NCBI GenBank assembly: GCA_934047225.1
Contig: OW203988.1
Span: 9,210,229 to 9,274,228 of the forward strand
DNA length: 64,000 nt
Direction of reading: 5' to 3'
Source: Ypsolopha sequella
Lineage: Eukaryota; Arthropoda; Insecta; Lepidoptera; Ypsolophidae
Position numbers and translations under genes: made by a program. Under the pieces are notes generated by a model, which searched no databases, was not told the DNA's origin, and was given only the letters and a program-made list of their open reading frames with translations. This document shows, one piece after another, positions 10,022 through 20,827 of the stretch; the first letter of the stretch is position 1, and each line of letters begins with the position of its first letter.

Positions 10022-10325
10022 TTTAAACGGATGTCATCGGTGACTTTGACCAGGGCTGTTACCGTGCTGTGACTTGGGTGAAAACCTGACTAGCGGGTTA
10101 GCAAAATTATTTTGGGAAAGAAATTCGCTTAACTGAATATGGACAAGTTTTTCAAGGACTCTGGATAGAAAGAGAAGGATAGATATGGGGCGGTAGTTTT
10201 TAAAGGAAGTAGAATTAGTTATCTTAGGCAGGGCGATGACGAAGGCTTGTTGCCATGTAAAAGGAAAAGTGCTCCTAGCCAGGGAGTCATTAAATAGTTG
10301 TGTGAGAGGAATAACTTAAATTAAA
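10022..10325 (-). pseudogene. Reverse transcriptase fragment, start of palm
   Basis: The minus-strand translation contains TFPFTWQQAFVIALPKITNS then FKNYRPISILLFLSRVLEKL and QLSEFLSQNNFANP. FKNYRPISxLxxLSRVLEK is a standard opening of the reverse transcriptase palm in non-LTR elements. The segment ends at the mariner insertion point. Confidence 0.8.
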
Positions 10326-10583
10326 TTTTCACGTCATTTTTGCCATAACAAGACGACGCGCGACTCGGAGAGTCGAGGTCACCCTACAAACCAGTGTTAG
10401 CAACTAACTACTCTTTATCTATGCAACTGACTTTGGAATTAAGACATGGTCAGTGTCACTGGCGCGGGTGGCAGGGGGAGCTTACTAACTACAAAATATT
10501 TAGCGGGAAAAATTACACGATGGCAGGTCTGCTACCTGTTAGGTCAGCACTGACTTTTCTTGAATTTGAAGTCAGTACTATGG

Positions 10584-10850
10584 TCGAATACAACCAAACA
10601 TCCCTTGTCGTCCTTGGTTTTTTAAATTTCGTGAAGCGTATAAACTACCTACATCCGTTATTTGTCGCCTTCGGCTAGGCGATGCTTGTACACCAGTCTT
10701 TCACCAGTCACCAGGGTGAGGGATCACTCACTCTGTGAGTGTGGTCTTGCAGAAGGTTCTGTAGACCATATATTTTTTGAATGTCCTAGACTTCAGTCTT
10801 CTCTCTATAACTTTCTTTCAATTCAATACCTCTCCCTGTTAACATGAGTT
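10584..10850 (+). pseudogene. C-terminal fragment of a second non-LTR retrotransposon
   Basis: On the plus strand one frame gives WFFKFREAYKLPTSVICRLR then LGDACTPVF. After a frameshift another gives HSLCECGLAEGSVDHIFFEC then P. CxCGxxEGxxDHIFFxCP is the knuckle that follows RNase H in many arthropod elements. It lies head-on to the other retrotransposon. An AT-rich tail follows to about 11090 with no coding. Confidence 0.7.
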
Positions 10851-11539
10851 TCTTATTGAGTCTAGTTGATACTTCCTTCATTTACATTTTGTCGAAATTT
10901 ATATCAGTAAATAAGATTAAATTGTAAATATATACGAATACTAGCAATATTCATTTTGTAATTTTAAGTTCATCTAGTAATTAGTCATTTAAGATATAGT
11001 TAATTAGTTAAATTGTATATATATATTTTGATCACCGTCTGTATTTTGTTGTAGATAATAGCAATCATCACAAGGACTTACAGGATACCAAATTCCTCGA
11101 AATTACTTTTCACTAATACAGTGCTCTGGTTTATGACGTGACATTGACGGAATTAAATGTGTTAGTCACACACATTATCAGAAGCCATAAACAAGAAAAT
11201 AATAGTAACTGACCCCGTGTGTCAGATGCGCAGTATACCCCGTTTTGTCGACGCTCTGAGTATTATCCGACACAAACCTCTTTAGGATAAGCCCTTCTAG
11301 AACTGAAAATAAATTCAATATACCTATATAGGTAGTAGGGACATTCCAAATCCACCTTCTTGATTGGTCTGAACTGTACTGTACTTGCAGATAACATTAA
11401 ACTTAAAATACGTAATCACTTTAAAACAAGGGAAATCCTTCAGTGTAGGATATACTGAGACTTCATCGAAGAAACTTCGTATTTTTACTGGACCAAATTC
11501 ACATTACATCAAGTATGCTAAAATGTTTTCAACTTCCAG
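10851..11539. other. Intron sequence before the G-patch exon
   Basis: An open frame continues upstream of the G-patch exon (11385-11539), but its phase does not join the previous CHERP exon. Nothing else is recognised. Confidence 0.5.
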
Positions 11540-11706
11540 TGGCGGTACATTCGCGAGCACCTCCGGCGGGATAGACTCTAGCAATAAGGGTCACCAGATG
11601 TTACAGAAGATGGGGTGGCAGGCAGGCGGTCTGGGGGCCGCGGGGCAGGGCATTGCCGAGCCAATCAGCGGCGGGCACGTCCGGGACAAACAAGACCAGT
11701 ACAAAG
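11540..11706 (+). CDS. CHERP: CHERP-like splicing factor, G-patch exon
   Basis: This exon identifies the gene. It encodes GGTFASTSGGIDSSNKGHQM, then LQKMGWQAGGLGAAGQGIAE and PISGGHVRDKQDQYKG. That is a G-patch (GHQMLxKMGW...GLG...GQGI) followed by the GGxVRDKxDQYKG motif of CHERP (SCAF6). G-patch proteins typically activate DEAH-box helicases, and CHERP is a U2-snRNP-associated splicing factor. I chose the acceptor ttttcaacttccag|t because it is the one that keeps phase 2 with the previous exon; a stronger-looking cag at 11388-11390 would put a stop in frame. The donor is aaag|gtaatg, phase 1. Confidence 0.93.
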
Positions 11707-12202
11707 GTAATGGCGGAATGAAAGTGATCAAGTTATAATGAAAAGATGAACATGCATTTTGCTTATAGTTCTGTCCCCTTCATGGCGTTTCGCGATAGTT
11801 TCACGCGGGCAAAAAAGAGTTTGACGCGGTGTCCTGACCTCCATACTTGGTCGTGAACTACGTTTACCATCTATGTATAACGGATCTAGCCTGTGAGCCA
11901 GGAGGGGCTGTAAAATTACAATAAAAAAATATTTATTTCGGCCATAGCTCCGGAATGGCTAGTGCTAGATTCTTCATGTTTGGACCTAAGGTGTCAAAAA
12001 AAGTTTTTGGAGCGATGTTTCTTATCGCACGTTATACTCCAGACGCTTAGTGGATGAGGGCTGGGCCGAAAAAAGTGTAACATTTCGACTGTTACTCTTT
12101 CATCGTATCGCTTTCACACTCTTGTTTATCACTAACACTTCTTACCGACGCGACGCGGTCAAATTGACAAAATGATGCAATCAGTTTTTTGCCTAATATA
12201 AA

Positions 12203-12970
12203 AAACTGGCCAAGTGCGAGTCAGAATCGCGTACCTAGGGTTCCGTATTGTGGATGATAAATTTAATTTTGTAATATTTTTTCGTGAATTTCTAAACCGC
12301 TTTATTTTTCATGTAATCTTTACGTAAATACATATTACCATGATTTTTTTTCATATTTTTCGGTCCACCAGTTTTGGAGATAAGGGGATTGCTTGAAATA
12401 GATGCAATTAAATATAGCCAAATTATGTATTTTTACAATCAACTTTTTAATATCCATAATTTGATACCCATATTGTATTTTATTAAATATTTTTTCAATT
12501 TATTTTACTTCTTTTTTATATTTTTCATTTCTGCTCAATTTTTTTAAATCGCTATAGTGTTCCTGTAATTGGCCAGTTATGATCTATAATCGACATTTTT
12601 TTCGGTCTACCAGTTTCGGAGATAAGGGGGGGGATGTACATATTTTTGTGGTTTTTCAAAGATTTCTCGAAACCAGTGCCAGTATATATTTTTACAACTA
12701 ACTTTTTGACATCTATAATTTAATACCGATATTATATTTTTAAGATAATATTTCTTATTTTTCTCACTTTGTTTTGGAAATATTTTGAACAATTTCAAAT
12801 TTTTCATTTTTTTTACACCGTTATATGTGGGCAAACTAATGCTACTTTTGTGCCAAATTTCATGTCTTTATCTTTAACAGTGCTAAAGTTATGAGGTTGT
12901 GACATACGGACGGACAACGGAGTCTCACCATAAAGGTTCCTTTTGTACCTTATAGGTACGGAACCCCAAA
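12203..12970 (+). repeat. GGTTCCGTA dispersed repeat, two modules
   Basis: The head ggccaagtgcgagtcagaat leads to cctagggttccgta. The tail reads gacggacaacggagtctcac, then ccttataggtacggaacccc. Between them a module of about 242 bp (ccaccagttttggagataagg... / ctaccagtttcggagataagg...) occurs twice. The ends carry an imperfect inverted GGTTCCGTA. The class is unknown; the family is abundant in moths to my knowledge. It lies in CHERP intron 4. Confidence 0.8.
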
Positions 12971-13085
12971 AATAATAATCACTGATCTCTTGAATAGCTG
13001 ACTGGTTGTTGATTTTACGACTTTTTATTAGCTACGAACGCACAATATCTTTTCTTTGATCACTTGCGGGATGTGTGTTTACAAG

Positions 13086-13530
13086 CGTATGTATATGAAG
13101 GGTAAGCGGGAAGAAAGGTCATTGTCAGTTTTTTTCACAAAATTAGTTAATAGAATAGCGCCATTTTTTAAAATATCTGGAGAACAATGATTGAGCAAAA
13201 AAAAAAACTAGAAAAAAATAAAACAGACCACAGAATATTCGCTTTTAAAAATATACCGGACTCAAGAAGCTAAACCGAACTTAAAAGAGGGTCATAATTA
13301 GAGCAAAAGCAAAAAAAAAAAAAAAAATTGTCTATGAATATGGAGCTATGGGCTGATAGTAACGTTTGCTTTTGAAGAAAAAAAACGGCGAATACAATAA
13401 TTAACTGCGATAATAATTGCCCACTAAGAGTTCTTAAATAATAATGTCAACAAGGTTTTTCTACTTATTTCAAAACTACCTTCTGTTGACTATGATCCCT
13501 CTTCCCGCTTACCCTTTATATGTATAAGTG
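13086..13530. mobile_element. MITE with 40-bp inverted ends
   Basis: The left end gtatatgaagggtaagcggg is matched by the reverse complement of the right end (tacatataaagggtaagcgg). It is about 445 bp, with A-rich interior runs and no coding. The remaining intron to 14031 shows nothing recognisable. Confidence 0.65.
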
Positions 13531-14031
13531 TATTACTACATTATAGACTAGGGCTCGCTATTCTACGTATAGTCAGAAATACGTGGGATACATAGTTTGG
13601 CATATACGTCTAACAAAACGTAGACTTCAAAACTTAGTTTTATAATTCTACGTAGGAATGTTTTTTGCGAAGTCTTATGTTTTGATAGAAGATATTGACC
13701 ATAGATTAGAGCACATTATGTGTAACTGACCTTATTCAACAAAACCTTATTACCTATGTATTGTGTATGCTGCCATCTCGAAGTTTTCATTGGTTTCTGT
13801 AAATTAGAATTTCAAAAATTTTCTGCTACTGATGATACTGAATATCTGTTAAAAATAAACCTACCTGCAGAAATGGTTATTTATTTACAATTTTAAATAC
13901 TTGGTACTGTGAATTTAGTATACAAAATTTCATTTTTGCTTTTAGAGTATGTTTCTTTGGGAAAGTTGTTCAATGTGATCAACACTTGGTACATATAAAA
14001 TTAAGTATTTGTTAATTTTGTTGTTCCTCAG

Positions 14032-14135
14032 GTATTGGCGTAAACCTCAACGATCCATATGAGAACTTCAGAAAGAACAAAGGAGCAGCATTTATAACAA
14101 GGATGAAAGAGAGAGCGTTAGAGAGATCGTCGTGA
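14032..14135 (+). CDS. CHERP: CHERP-like splicing factor, last coding exon
   Basis: Acceptor gttgttcctcag|gt, phase 1. It encodes IGVNLNDPYENFRKNKGAAF then ITRMKERALERSS and a TGA at 14133-14135. The pattern DDPYENYRRNKSYxFIxRMKxR closes CHERP proteins, so this is the genuine C-terminus. The five exons in the window add up to 204 residues with no frame break. Candidate ATTAAA polyadenylation signals follow at 14229 and 14277. Confidence 0.93.
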
Positions 14136-14228
14136 TTGGAACCCCATGAGAATATTAGATGTATGTAAATCTTGTGTACAAGAAGATTGTGTGGTTGGGA
14201 AGTGATTTATTTTATCTAAATCAACTTA

Positions 14229-14282
14229 ATTAAAGTTATTATGAAATTTTTATTGTTGTATTATTGTTTTAGCATTATTAAA
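14229..14282. promoter_or_regulatory. Overlapping poly(A) signals of two convergent genes
   Basis: On the plus strand ATTAAA occurs at 14229-14234 and 14277-14282, 94-142 bp past the CHERP stop. On the minus strand AATAAA occurs at 14254-14249, 86 bp past the misato stop. Only 204 bp separate the two stop codons, so the 3' ends probably overlap. Confidence 0.5.
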
Positions 14283-14339
14283 GCACCATTAGTCTTGAAG
14301 TAACACTGAGAAAAACTTGCGAGTTTTGATAGTGACTAT

Positions 14340-15500
14340 TTACAATTCAAAATCATCTTCATAGTTATCTTTGAATTCAGCTAACCTATCTAAACTCTCC
14401 TTGAAGTCTGCTTCTTCCAGTCCTTCTTCACTAAACTTGTGCAGTTTAGAAAACTTTATCCTTCCAACTTCTCTGTGCAATTTCTCCAGCATATCTGACA
14501 TGAACCCACCATTATGGTATCCAGCCATCACTGGCACACTCTCTACCTTCTCGTTTGAATCTCCATTACCCATGAACCCATATTTATTGAGGGATTCGGA
14601 GAATATTTTTGGATATGGTGCCTTAATTTCCAGTGGTTTCTCACAAATTGTAACATTTGTTGCAGAAAGAAAATTGTTAGCTTGAAAGTATAATTCAAAC
14701 ATTTCTTTTACACTATTACATCTATATGCTGGTATATTCTGCTGTTCTTTGGCCTCATTTAAAGGTGCCTTCAAGTAATTTTCTGGTATACCACGCACAG
14801 TTATCAACTGGAATATTTTATCCGTAGCTATTTTACAACTTGGTGTGATGCAGGTGTAAACAGGTTTAGTATTTTCATTTAGATGATCTATTAAGTATTT
14901 AGATTCTTTTATAATGAATGGTAGACCTAAAGTTGCAGCTGCTAGTTTCCTTCCATAACCAGTCATGTCGGTGCACAGGTCTGACATGGTATACATGGCA
15001 TTTTTGTGCCTGTATTTCTGGCTCAATGTGTCCAATGCAGATGCTAAAATTGCTGAAGAATGGTAGTACAAATGGGGGTTGTAATCAACACACTCAAATG
15101 TTCTAGGGCCGCCAGGTTTCCTCCAACCCTTATCACCAGTACATAAAGGAACAAACATATTGGAATGTTGTGACAATTCTTCCATAGCAAGAGCTATGTT
15201 TACTAATCTTGTTGAGTCTTTTAGATTTGATTTGTCCCTTTCTTCCTGAGTGGTGGGATTGTTGTCAGAGAAGTGTGATGCGATAATAGGAAAAGCTAAT
15301 ATTGATTTTGAATATTCATCGGCTAAATCTTCTATGCAACCAAGAGCTAATCCGGCAAATCCATCAGTGCAGTCAAAGTTCACTTGGATACCTTGCATAC
15401 TGTTACATTCCTCAACATATTTTCTGATGTTATCACTAAAATTATCTCCATAATCTGTGTTCCACAGTGATCTTCCACTGTTATAGATGTCAAAGGTTTG
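14340..15500 (-). CDS. misato: Misato homologue, exon 2 (C-terminal 386 aa)
   Basis: Starts after an acceptor (ataattttcag|caa), phase 0, and ends at TAA 14342-14340. It encodes QTFDIYNSGRSLWNTDYGDN and continues through QGIQVNFDCTDGFAGLALGC, CVDYNPHLYYHSSAILASAL, GRKLAAATLGLPFI and VPVMAGYHNGGFMSDMLEKL. This is the misato/DML1 family: a tubulin-like fold with an FtsZ/tubulin-related segment around FDCTDGFAGLA. Known roles are mitochondrial distribution and morphology, and spindle assembly in flies. Two exons give 544 aa, close to the usual 550-570. Convergent with CHERP. Confidence 0.95.
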   Translation of the reverse strand, partial: QTFDIYNSGRSLWNTDYGDNFSDNIRKYVEECNSMQGIQVNFDCTDGFAGLALGCIEDLADEYSKSILAFPIIASHFSDNNPTTQEERDKSNLKDSTRLVNIALAMEELSQHSNMFVPLCTGDKGWRKPGGPRTFECVDYNPHLYYHSSAILASALDTLSQKYRHKNAMYTMSDLCTDMTGYGRKLAAATLGLPFIIKESKYLIDHLNENTKPVYTCITPSCKIATDKIFQLITVRGIPENYLKAPLNEAKEQQNIPAYRCNSVKEMFELYFQANNFLSATNVTICEKPLEIKAPYPKIFSESLNKYGFMGNGDSNEKVESVPVMAGYHNGGFMSDMLEKLHREVGRIKFSKLHKFSEEGLEEADFKESLDRLAEFKDNYEDDFEL

Positions 15501-16555
15501 CTGAAAATTATAAGAAATATTTTATGTAAACAAAAACCACAGTAGTACCATTTAAATAAAGTGCATAGTAATCTTCGGAAAAGGTCATATTTCTTGCTTT
15601 CTAACAATCCATGATGGATAGTGCACCTCTGGTCAGTTATAAACAGCTAAATTGACACTCTTACCCTGCGTTCCGAAATAGAATTATTTCGCTAAAATCG
15701 ATTACGAATGAATGAGGTGAATGGCTAATAATCCATGAGTGAAGCAAATGCGTTCATTCATTCGTATGACTTTCATGGCTCATGCGACGGAGGTGAGGCG
15801 ATGTGAGCGTTGAACGGAATGGAACGTCAAAAATTGTTTTCGCTCCATTATTTCAGCAGTTCAGATCAGACAAACCATAGTATATGTTTTATTCGGCCAT
15901 GAGAGAAACAAATAAAAAGTCGTGTGGAACTTTTCGTCGAAAAGGCAGAATTTATATGTATATATATTTTTTCGTCGCTATCTGAGTCTACGTTAAAGAA
16001 CAGTGCTACAAACTCTTCTTGTTCCATCACAAATCACGGCACTTTGACGAAATAAAATCAAATAATCGTATTGTATTCTGTGATAAGAGGTTATGGTTAA
16101 GATGTATCTTTTTTAATGCGGTCCGAATCATAAGCTATCTTTCACATCGTTTGCTAGCTCACAAATTACGGACCAGTCATCGCTCACACTTTAATTCATT
16201 CATAGCTTTTATCTATGTAATTCTATTACGGACCGCAGGGTTTATTACTCTTAGTTCCATTTGTTTGCACATGTTCTAAAGTGACTTTTTCTTTTCAATA
16301 AGTTTCCAAAATGCTAGTTTAGGGCTCTTAAAATTAGAATATGAAAATTTCCATGCTTATTATATCTTTGTACAGGGGATCTAAAAAGGCAGACTTGGGT
16401 GAATCATAAAATTATTTGAAAGTAGAATGGAGTCAGAGTTTTAACACGCGTGCAAAAGAGACGGCATTAGAATGGAATCATAATATGATTCATCCAAAGC
16501 GGCCTTTTTAGAGGACCAGATATTTTGAAGTATTGATTCTAAAAAGAATACTTAC
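15501..16555. other. Misato intron, includes a MITE
   Basis: The only misato intron. It contains the MITE at 16381-16511. The rest is unique-looking DNA with no frame I can support. A word gcgttccgaaat near 15666 resembles ends of other repeats in this window. Confidence 0.6.
16381..16511. mobile_element. MITE, CTAAAAAGGC family, copy 1
   Basis: The left end ctaaaaaggcagacttgggt is matched by the reverse complement of the right end (ctaaaaaggccgctttggat). It is 131 bp with an internal cgcgtgcaaaagaga. A 143-bp sibling sits at 38252-38394. Confidence 0.85.
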
Positions 16556-17029
16556 ATTATCATTCCCATGTTGATATTCCTTGACAACATTGACAGTACG
16601 AGGATGGAACCTTGGATACAAGTAATCAGTCCAGGCTTGAACTTCTTTATCCAGGTTATACTCTTTGGGTGCAGCTGAAGCACCTTCAGAATCAATGTCT
16701 TTTAAGTACTCGTTTTTAGGAGGTTGTGGTTGTTCGATCTTCTCTACCGTATCCCACGGGAACTCCTCCACCTGTTCTGCATCTTGAGGTAACCCTCCAC
16801 TTGCAGGCAATGTCCTCAGTGACCCTTGTAAGTCAGCTAACAACAGTCTCGGCGTGTAAGTCACTTCTCCTTTTAAAGTTTGGCCTTCCCTGTACAGTAT
16901 ATCGTTGTTACACTCAGTTTTACCGGTGCCTGTGTAGTCAAAGCTTAGTTCTTGAGTGTTCCAAAAATGGGCACCAATGTAGTTGGTGTAATTACCAAAT
17001 TGTAACGTTAATATTTCCCGGGTAGTCAT
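16556..17029 (-). CDS. misato: Misato homologue, exon 1 (N-terminal 158 aa)
   Basis: ATG at 17029. The product begins MTTREILTLQFGNYTNYIGA then HFWNTQELSFDY. REILTLQxGxYxNxxGxHxWNxQ is the conserved start of misato, resembling the N-terminal strand of tubulins. The region LYREGQTLKGEVTYTPRLLL ADL follows, then an acidic linker and YLYPRFHPRTVNVVKEYQHG. The donor aat|gtaagt falls in phase 0 after Asn158. No other ATG lies in frame upstream before a stop that I can see. The upstream region has no obvious partner gene. Confidence 0.95.
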
Positions 17030-18580
17030 CGTCGTTGTGTGCTAACTTGTATCTTCTGATTTATGGTTATGGAAAGTTATATCTAGTCATACAGTTTTTT
17101 CAAGGTAAACAAAGAACATAAAATAACGTCTAAAGCACGGCAGGCAACGAGAGGTTTGTTTGACAGTTTTTTTTTTTTGGTATTTGACAGAACTCACAGT
17201 AGACAAAGTATGCTCGTATGCTCCATCTACGGAACTCACACTTAGGCCTCGTTCCGAAATGCGCATTTACTGCATCAGTGCGTTGATGCGATTTGATCAT
17301 TCCGTTTTGTCAAAGCGCATCGACGCGCATCATGCAATAGAAACAAATCGGAACGGCTTTGGCGCGAATTGCGACCTGGGCGCCTGCCACTCGCCAGTTT
17401 TGATTTTATTTTCTGAAAACATAAAATAAACTTTTCAAAGAAATGGAGGATTTAGTGGAGGTTCCAGTTTTTTTAGAATAACGGAATCAATTGTTAACTT
17501 TGGTTTTAACTCCACAAGAGGCGGGACTGGTTAAAAGAGATAATTTAGTATAAAACATAGTAATTTCTGACCTTTTCTCACAGTTTGCTAAAATATTCCG
17601 TTTTTTTGTTGTTGTTAAACAAAACAAAAGAACTTTAAACTTTCGCATGGTTCGACGTCAATGACAGCAGCAGTTGTCAAATACTCACTGCATCAGTCAC
17701 ATCAGGCCACAGGGAGATGCGATTTATGCAGTTCTATACGGTGTTCGCGTTTTTTATGTTGGTAATAAATAAATCGCATTGACTCAGTTGATGCGCATAT
17801 CTGACCAAATTTGACGCGCATCATGCGCGTCGACGCTCAATACAGAACGCACTGACGTTAATCATAGCCTCCTTTACCTGGTTAATCGTTAATAGTGTCA
17901 ACACTACCATCGAACTTCTCACGCCCATCAAGTCATTCCGAATGGACAATTGCGTCCGTTACAGCTCAAACTTATGATACATTCGGAGCTTATTTGAACG
18001 AAAAGTTGTCACTTGAAAGTGACAGAATTTGTAGAAATTTGTTTACATTACGTGAATACAAAGATTTTGCAAAATAAACCGGATTCAAGAAGTAATTTCT
18101 TCTAACTATAACATTATAATCATAGTTTAATAATAAACTCTTCTATTTCAAATAACCTATTTCTGAAATTGCCACCGACCAGCGTTCACTTTTGATAGAT
18201 TGCTTACAGTACAAACTCTCTGGAGGATGGGCGATGATACCATAGCATAGCGTCGTTAATGATGTCACAGATGACGTCATAGCGACCATTTCAGGGCTAT
18301 TGTTATCGGACTAACAGTGACTCGGAATTATATTGACGCGATATAATCGATTATGTCGTGACTCGGAACGCAATGGGCAAAATAACCAATACCAAGACTG
18401 TGTTCCGTTTTGTTTGAGTATGTACGGTACACATCAGCATCAGTCAAGTCCGGCTCGTTCAGTAACATCGTCTGATAATTATTTGAATAATGGGTGGTTC
18501 GTGCTGTGTAAGGGTCCTTGGTGCTAAATAGTCAGTGTTAGTGCTTAAGAGACGTTTCTCCGGATTTGTAACACAATATT
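17030..18580. other. Region upstream of misato, no identified gene
   Basis: Repeated gatgcg/cgcatc words cluster at 17260-17340 and 17700-17850, partly as inverted repeats. A 60-codon plus-strand frame at 17895-18077 (contains SSHSEWTIASVTAQTYDTFG) has no ATG and no recognised match. The misato promoter should lie at 17030-17250, but no clear element is visible. Confidence 0.4.
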
Positions 18581-19405
18581 AAGAAATAATTATAACGGCC
18601 AAAATACAACTTTTAGCTAAACAACTTAAAGTTTGCTATATGCATGAAAATATTTTTAATGATATTACAATAGCTATTGTACAATAGCTATAAAACAATA
18701 AATTAGATTTTCTATAATTGTGATACCAGCCGTAAATTCATAAAATAATCTAATATCACGCTTATGGAAAATCCAATGAGCGGTTTTCCAGACTGACCTT
18801 GATCAAGCTTTTAGAGGTAAACATAGATGGCGTTACCCTGCTTTCAAGTGTCAAAAAGCAAAGTGTATTTTTTAATCTTTGGGCAGCAAGATGAAAATTG
18901 TCAAGTCAATTGTCAAATCCAACAACACCCTTCACAAAGACATTCATATTTTGTTGTATTTATATTGTGTTGTTTTTTATCTATATTACTTACGTTTCAT
19001 TTCATTCAACTTTCAACATGGTCAGCCCATGCGTTGTAGCTAATTGTAAAAATATAGGAACACACAGTTTCCCTAAGAATTAATTACGGAAAGAACAATG
19101 GATATTAGCAGTAATACACGTGAGGCATGTATTGACTACAAAAAAGAACGAAGCAAAGACGAAGTGTCAAAATCAAAAGAACCTAGTGTTGCCAGGAAGA
19201 CATTTTTTGACACTTTTAGTACAGGCTGCGCCATCTATTGAGCCGTTGGGTACTACTTTTTCTTTTTTTTTATTTGACTTTGAAAACCCCTCATTATTTT
19301 GAAGTAACCATAATATCATTAAAAAAATGATTATGGATATAGCAAACTTTTAACAATAAGTTATTTTGGATAAACGTTGTAATTTGGCCGTTATAATTAT
19401 TTCTT
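18581..19405. mobile_element. TIR element carrying a THAP remnant
   Basis: The left arm aagaaataattataacggcc continues for about 65 bp (…aaagtttgctatat), and the right arm is its reverse complement ending at 19405. A second inner inverted pair, agatggcg...aagtgtcaaaaa, lies at 18827-18860 and 19207-19240. Between them is a THAP-domain start (19018). An element with inverted ends and a THAP transposase N-terminus suggests a deleted P-like transposon; the family call is inference. Confidence 0.7.
19018..19302 (+). pseudogene. THAP-domain remnant 1
   Basis: ATG at 19018 gives MVSPCVVANCKNIGTHSFPK N, with the first THAP zinc pair (C-x4-C) and the FPK motif. It is followed by an in-frame TAA, then LRKEQWILAVIHVRH in the same frame, where W is the conserved THAP Trp. 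The second zinc pair (C-x2-H) is absent. It is a decayed DNA-binding domain within the TIR element 18581-19405. Confidence 0.65.
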
Positions 19406-20047
19406 CATATTTGGTTACAAATCCGGAAAAATTAACCCTTAATAAAAAAAATTGTTATGTGCCTCCGCTGCACGAGCCGGCAATTACGAAGCTCGGTGGA
19501 TGGCCTCGTTCATTTTATTCGCCCGCTTTTCTTGACGTCTCTTTTGCGCGCGTTGATTTTGTATATGATATCCTGCTGTCAGTGATGAGCGGGCGTCGGC
19601 GTGTGTCAAACTGAACGCAGTCAGCCCTGCCACGTCCATGTCGCGTTCAAGAGTTCAGAATAGATCATAAGTATAATGGCTGAATGGAATTGATGGACGC
19701 CATTTTTCATTCGGAACGACTTGACGGGCGTGTGAAGTTTGATGGTAATTTTAGCACTATGTATTAGCACCATGTGAAACGCGATGTATGTATGTTTACC
19801 ATGGATGTATACGTAAACTGGATTGAGCACTGAAGGATGTTACGCGTAGAAAAATAGACTCTATTTCATACAGTTAAAAGTTATTTTATTATGACAAAAC
19901 CAACTAGAGAAAACGTGCCGAGCGGGACAACACACAGTCGATGCCTGTGTCCTACTCGCACAGTTGCCATCACAAAAAAAACAAATTGCGATGGTAGGCT
20001 TGAGTTTTTCACGATTTAGTTTTTCAACGACTTTATAGTATTTAGCT
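19406..20047. other. Intergenic, nothing firm
   Basis: A GC-richer patch (19465-19620) shares tatcctgctgtcag with 4382-4396, suggesting a small shared repeat. A minus-strand frame at 19830-19621 has no recognisable match. Confidence 0.35.
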
Positions 20048-20827
20048 TTAAGTAAATACTTTTTTTTTAATCGACTTGAAAAAAAGAGGAGGATCTCAAT
20101 TCGACTGTATTTTTTTTGGGTATGTTATTCCTTATCTCCGTCAATTCTGAACTGAATTGAATGATTCTTTTTTTGTTTGGAAAAATTTCCTTTGAGGTAG
20201 GTCCCATTTTAAGATTGACCATGATCTGATGAAAGTTTTCAGAGATAGGCAGTTGAACGCCTCAGAAAGTAACAGCGTACCACTTGATATTAAGGAAATC
20301 GCTTTGTACTACGATGTTGATCGCAGAGTATTACTTGGAAATTGTCAATCTTCCACCTGACCTTCGATCCTGGTCTTATTAAGTCATTACCATAGAACTC
20401 TTTAACGAATGAGAGCACTTACCTTGAGATTGCGGCAATCACTTTGGTAGGGTGCTGATTGTCGGGCATTTCTTGGAAATTATCAGAATACCCACCTGAC
20501 CTTCCATCCTGGCTTCACCACCATAGAACTCCTTAACGGACGACAGCATACCACTCAAGATTAAGGCAATCGCTTTGTATTAGGATAGTGATTGCCGAGT
20601 ACTACTTGTAAATTGTAATTTCTCCACCTGAACTTTGATCTTGGCCTCATTACCATAGAACTCCTCAACGGGTGACAGCACATAACTTGAGATTACGGCA
20701 ATCAGTTTGTATTAGGGTGCTGATTACAGGGTATTTATTAAATATAACCAATTATTACTTGTCCTTCGTTTTATATCAACAGCGCGTTTACAAGAACTAT
20801 CCACATTACACAATTTGACCCGTCAAC
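20048..20827 (+). repeat. Lepidopteran repeat with 132-bp tandem units
   Basis: It begins near aaagaggaggatctcaattc, a start I associate with a common lepidopteran repeat. From about 20250 to 20745 an imperfect unit of 131-132 bp recurs about 3.7 times; the landmark catagaactc falls at 20391, 20522 and 20654. No coding. Confidence 0.75.

Larger units (their letters stand above)
6368..10330 (-). mobile_element. Decayed non-LTR retrotransposon with nested insertions
   Basis: Read on the minus strand, reverse transcriptase pieces appear in order: start of the palm (10325-10022), motif A (8481-8270), YADD (7770-7440), thumb and tail (7430-7125), then RNase H and a Cys/His knuckle (7120-6368). 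A mariner (8484-10019) and a roughly 490-bp repeat (7774-8268) interrupt it. Removing the mariner with one TA restores an open frame running TDDIRLNMDKHLLLTLLDFS. The frame is broken by stops elsewhere, so the element is dead. It lies antisense in CHERP intron 3. Confidence 0.85.

Noticed and set aside
11385..11539. Upstream extension of the G-patch frame as CHERP coding
   Set aside because: It needs a non-ATG start, and the acceptor before it gives a stop in the phase dictated by the previous exon. The acceptor at 11538-11539 fits.
12607..12834. Similar minus-strand open frames at 12607, 30812 and 43645 (share WFREIFEKPQKYV)
   Set aside because: They lie in the same module of the GGTTCCGTA repeat. 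Their similarity is explained by the shared repeat DNA, and the frames are not consistently open in all copies.
17895..18077. Short frame upstream of misato as a divergent neighbour gene
   Set aside because: It has no ATG, is only 60 codons, has stops immediately upstream and no splice sites I trust.
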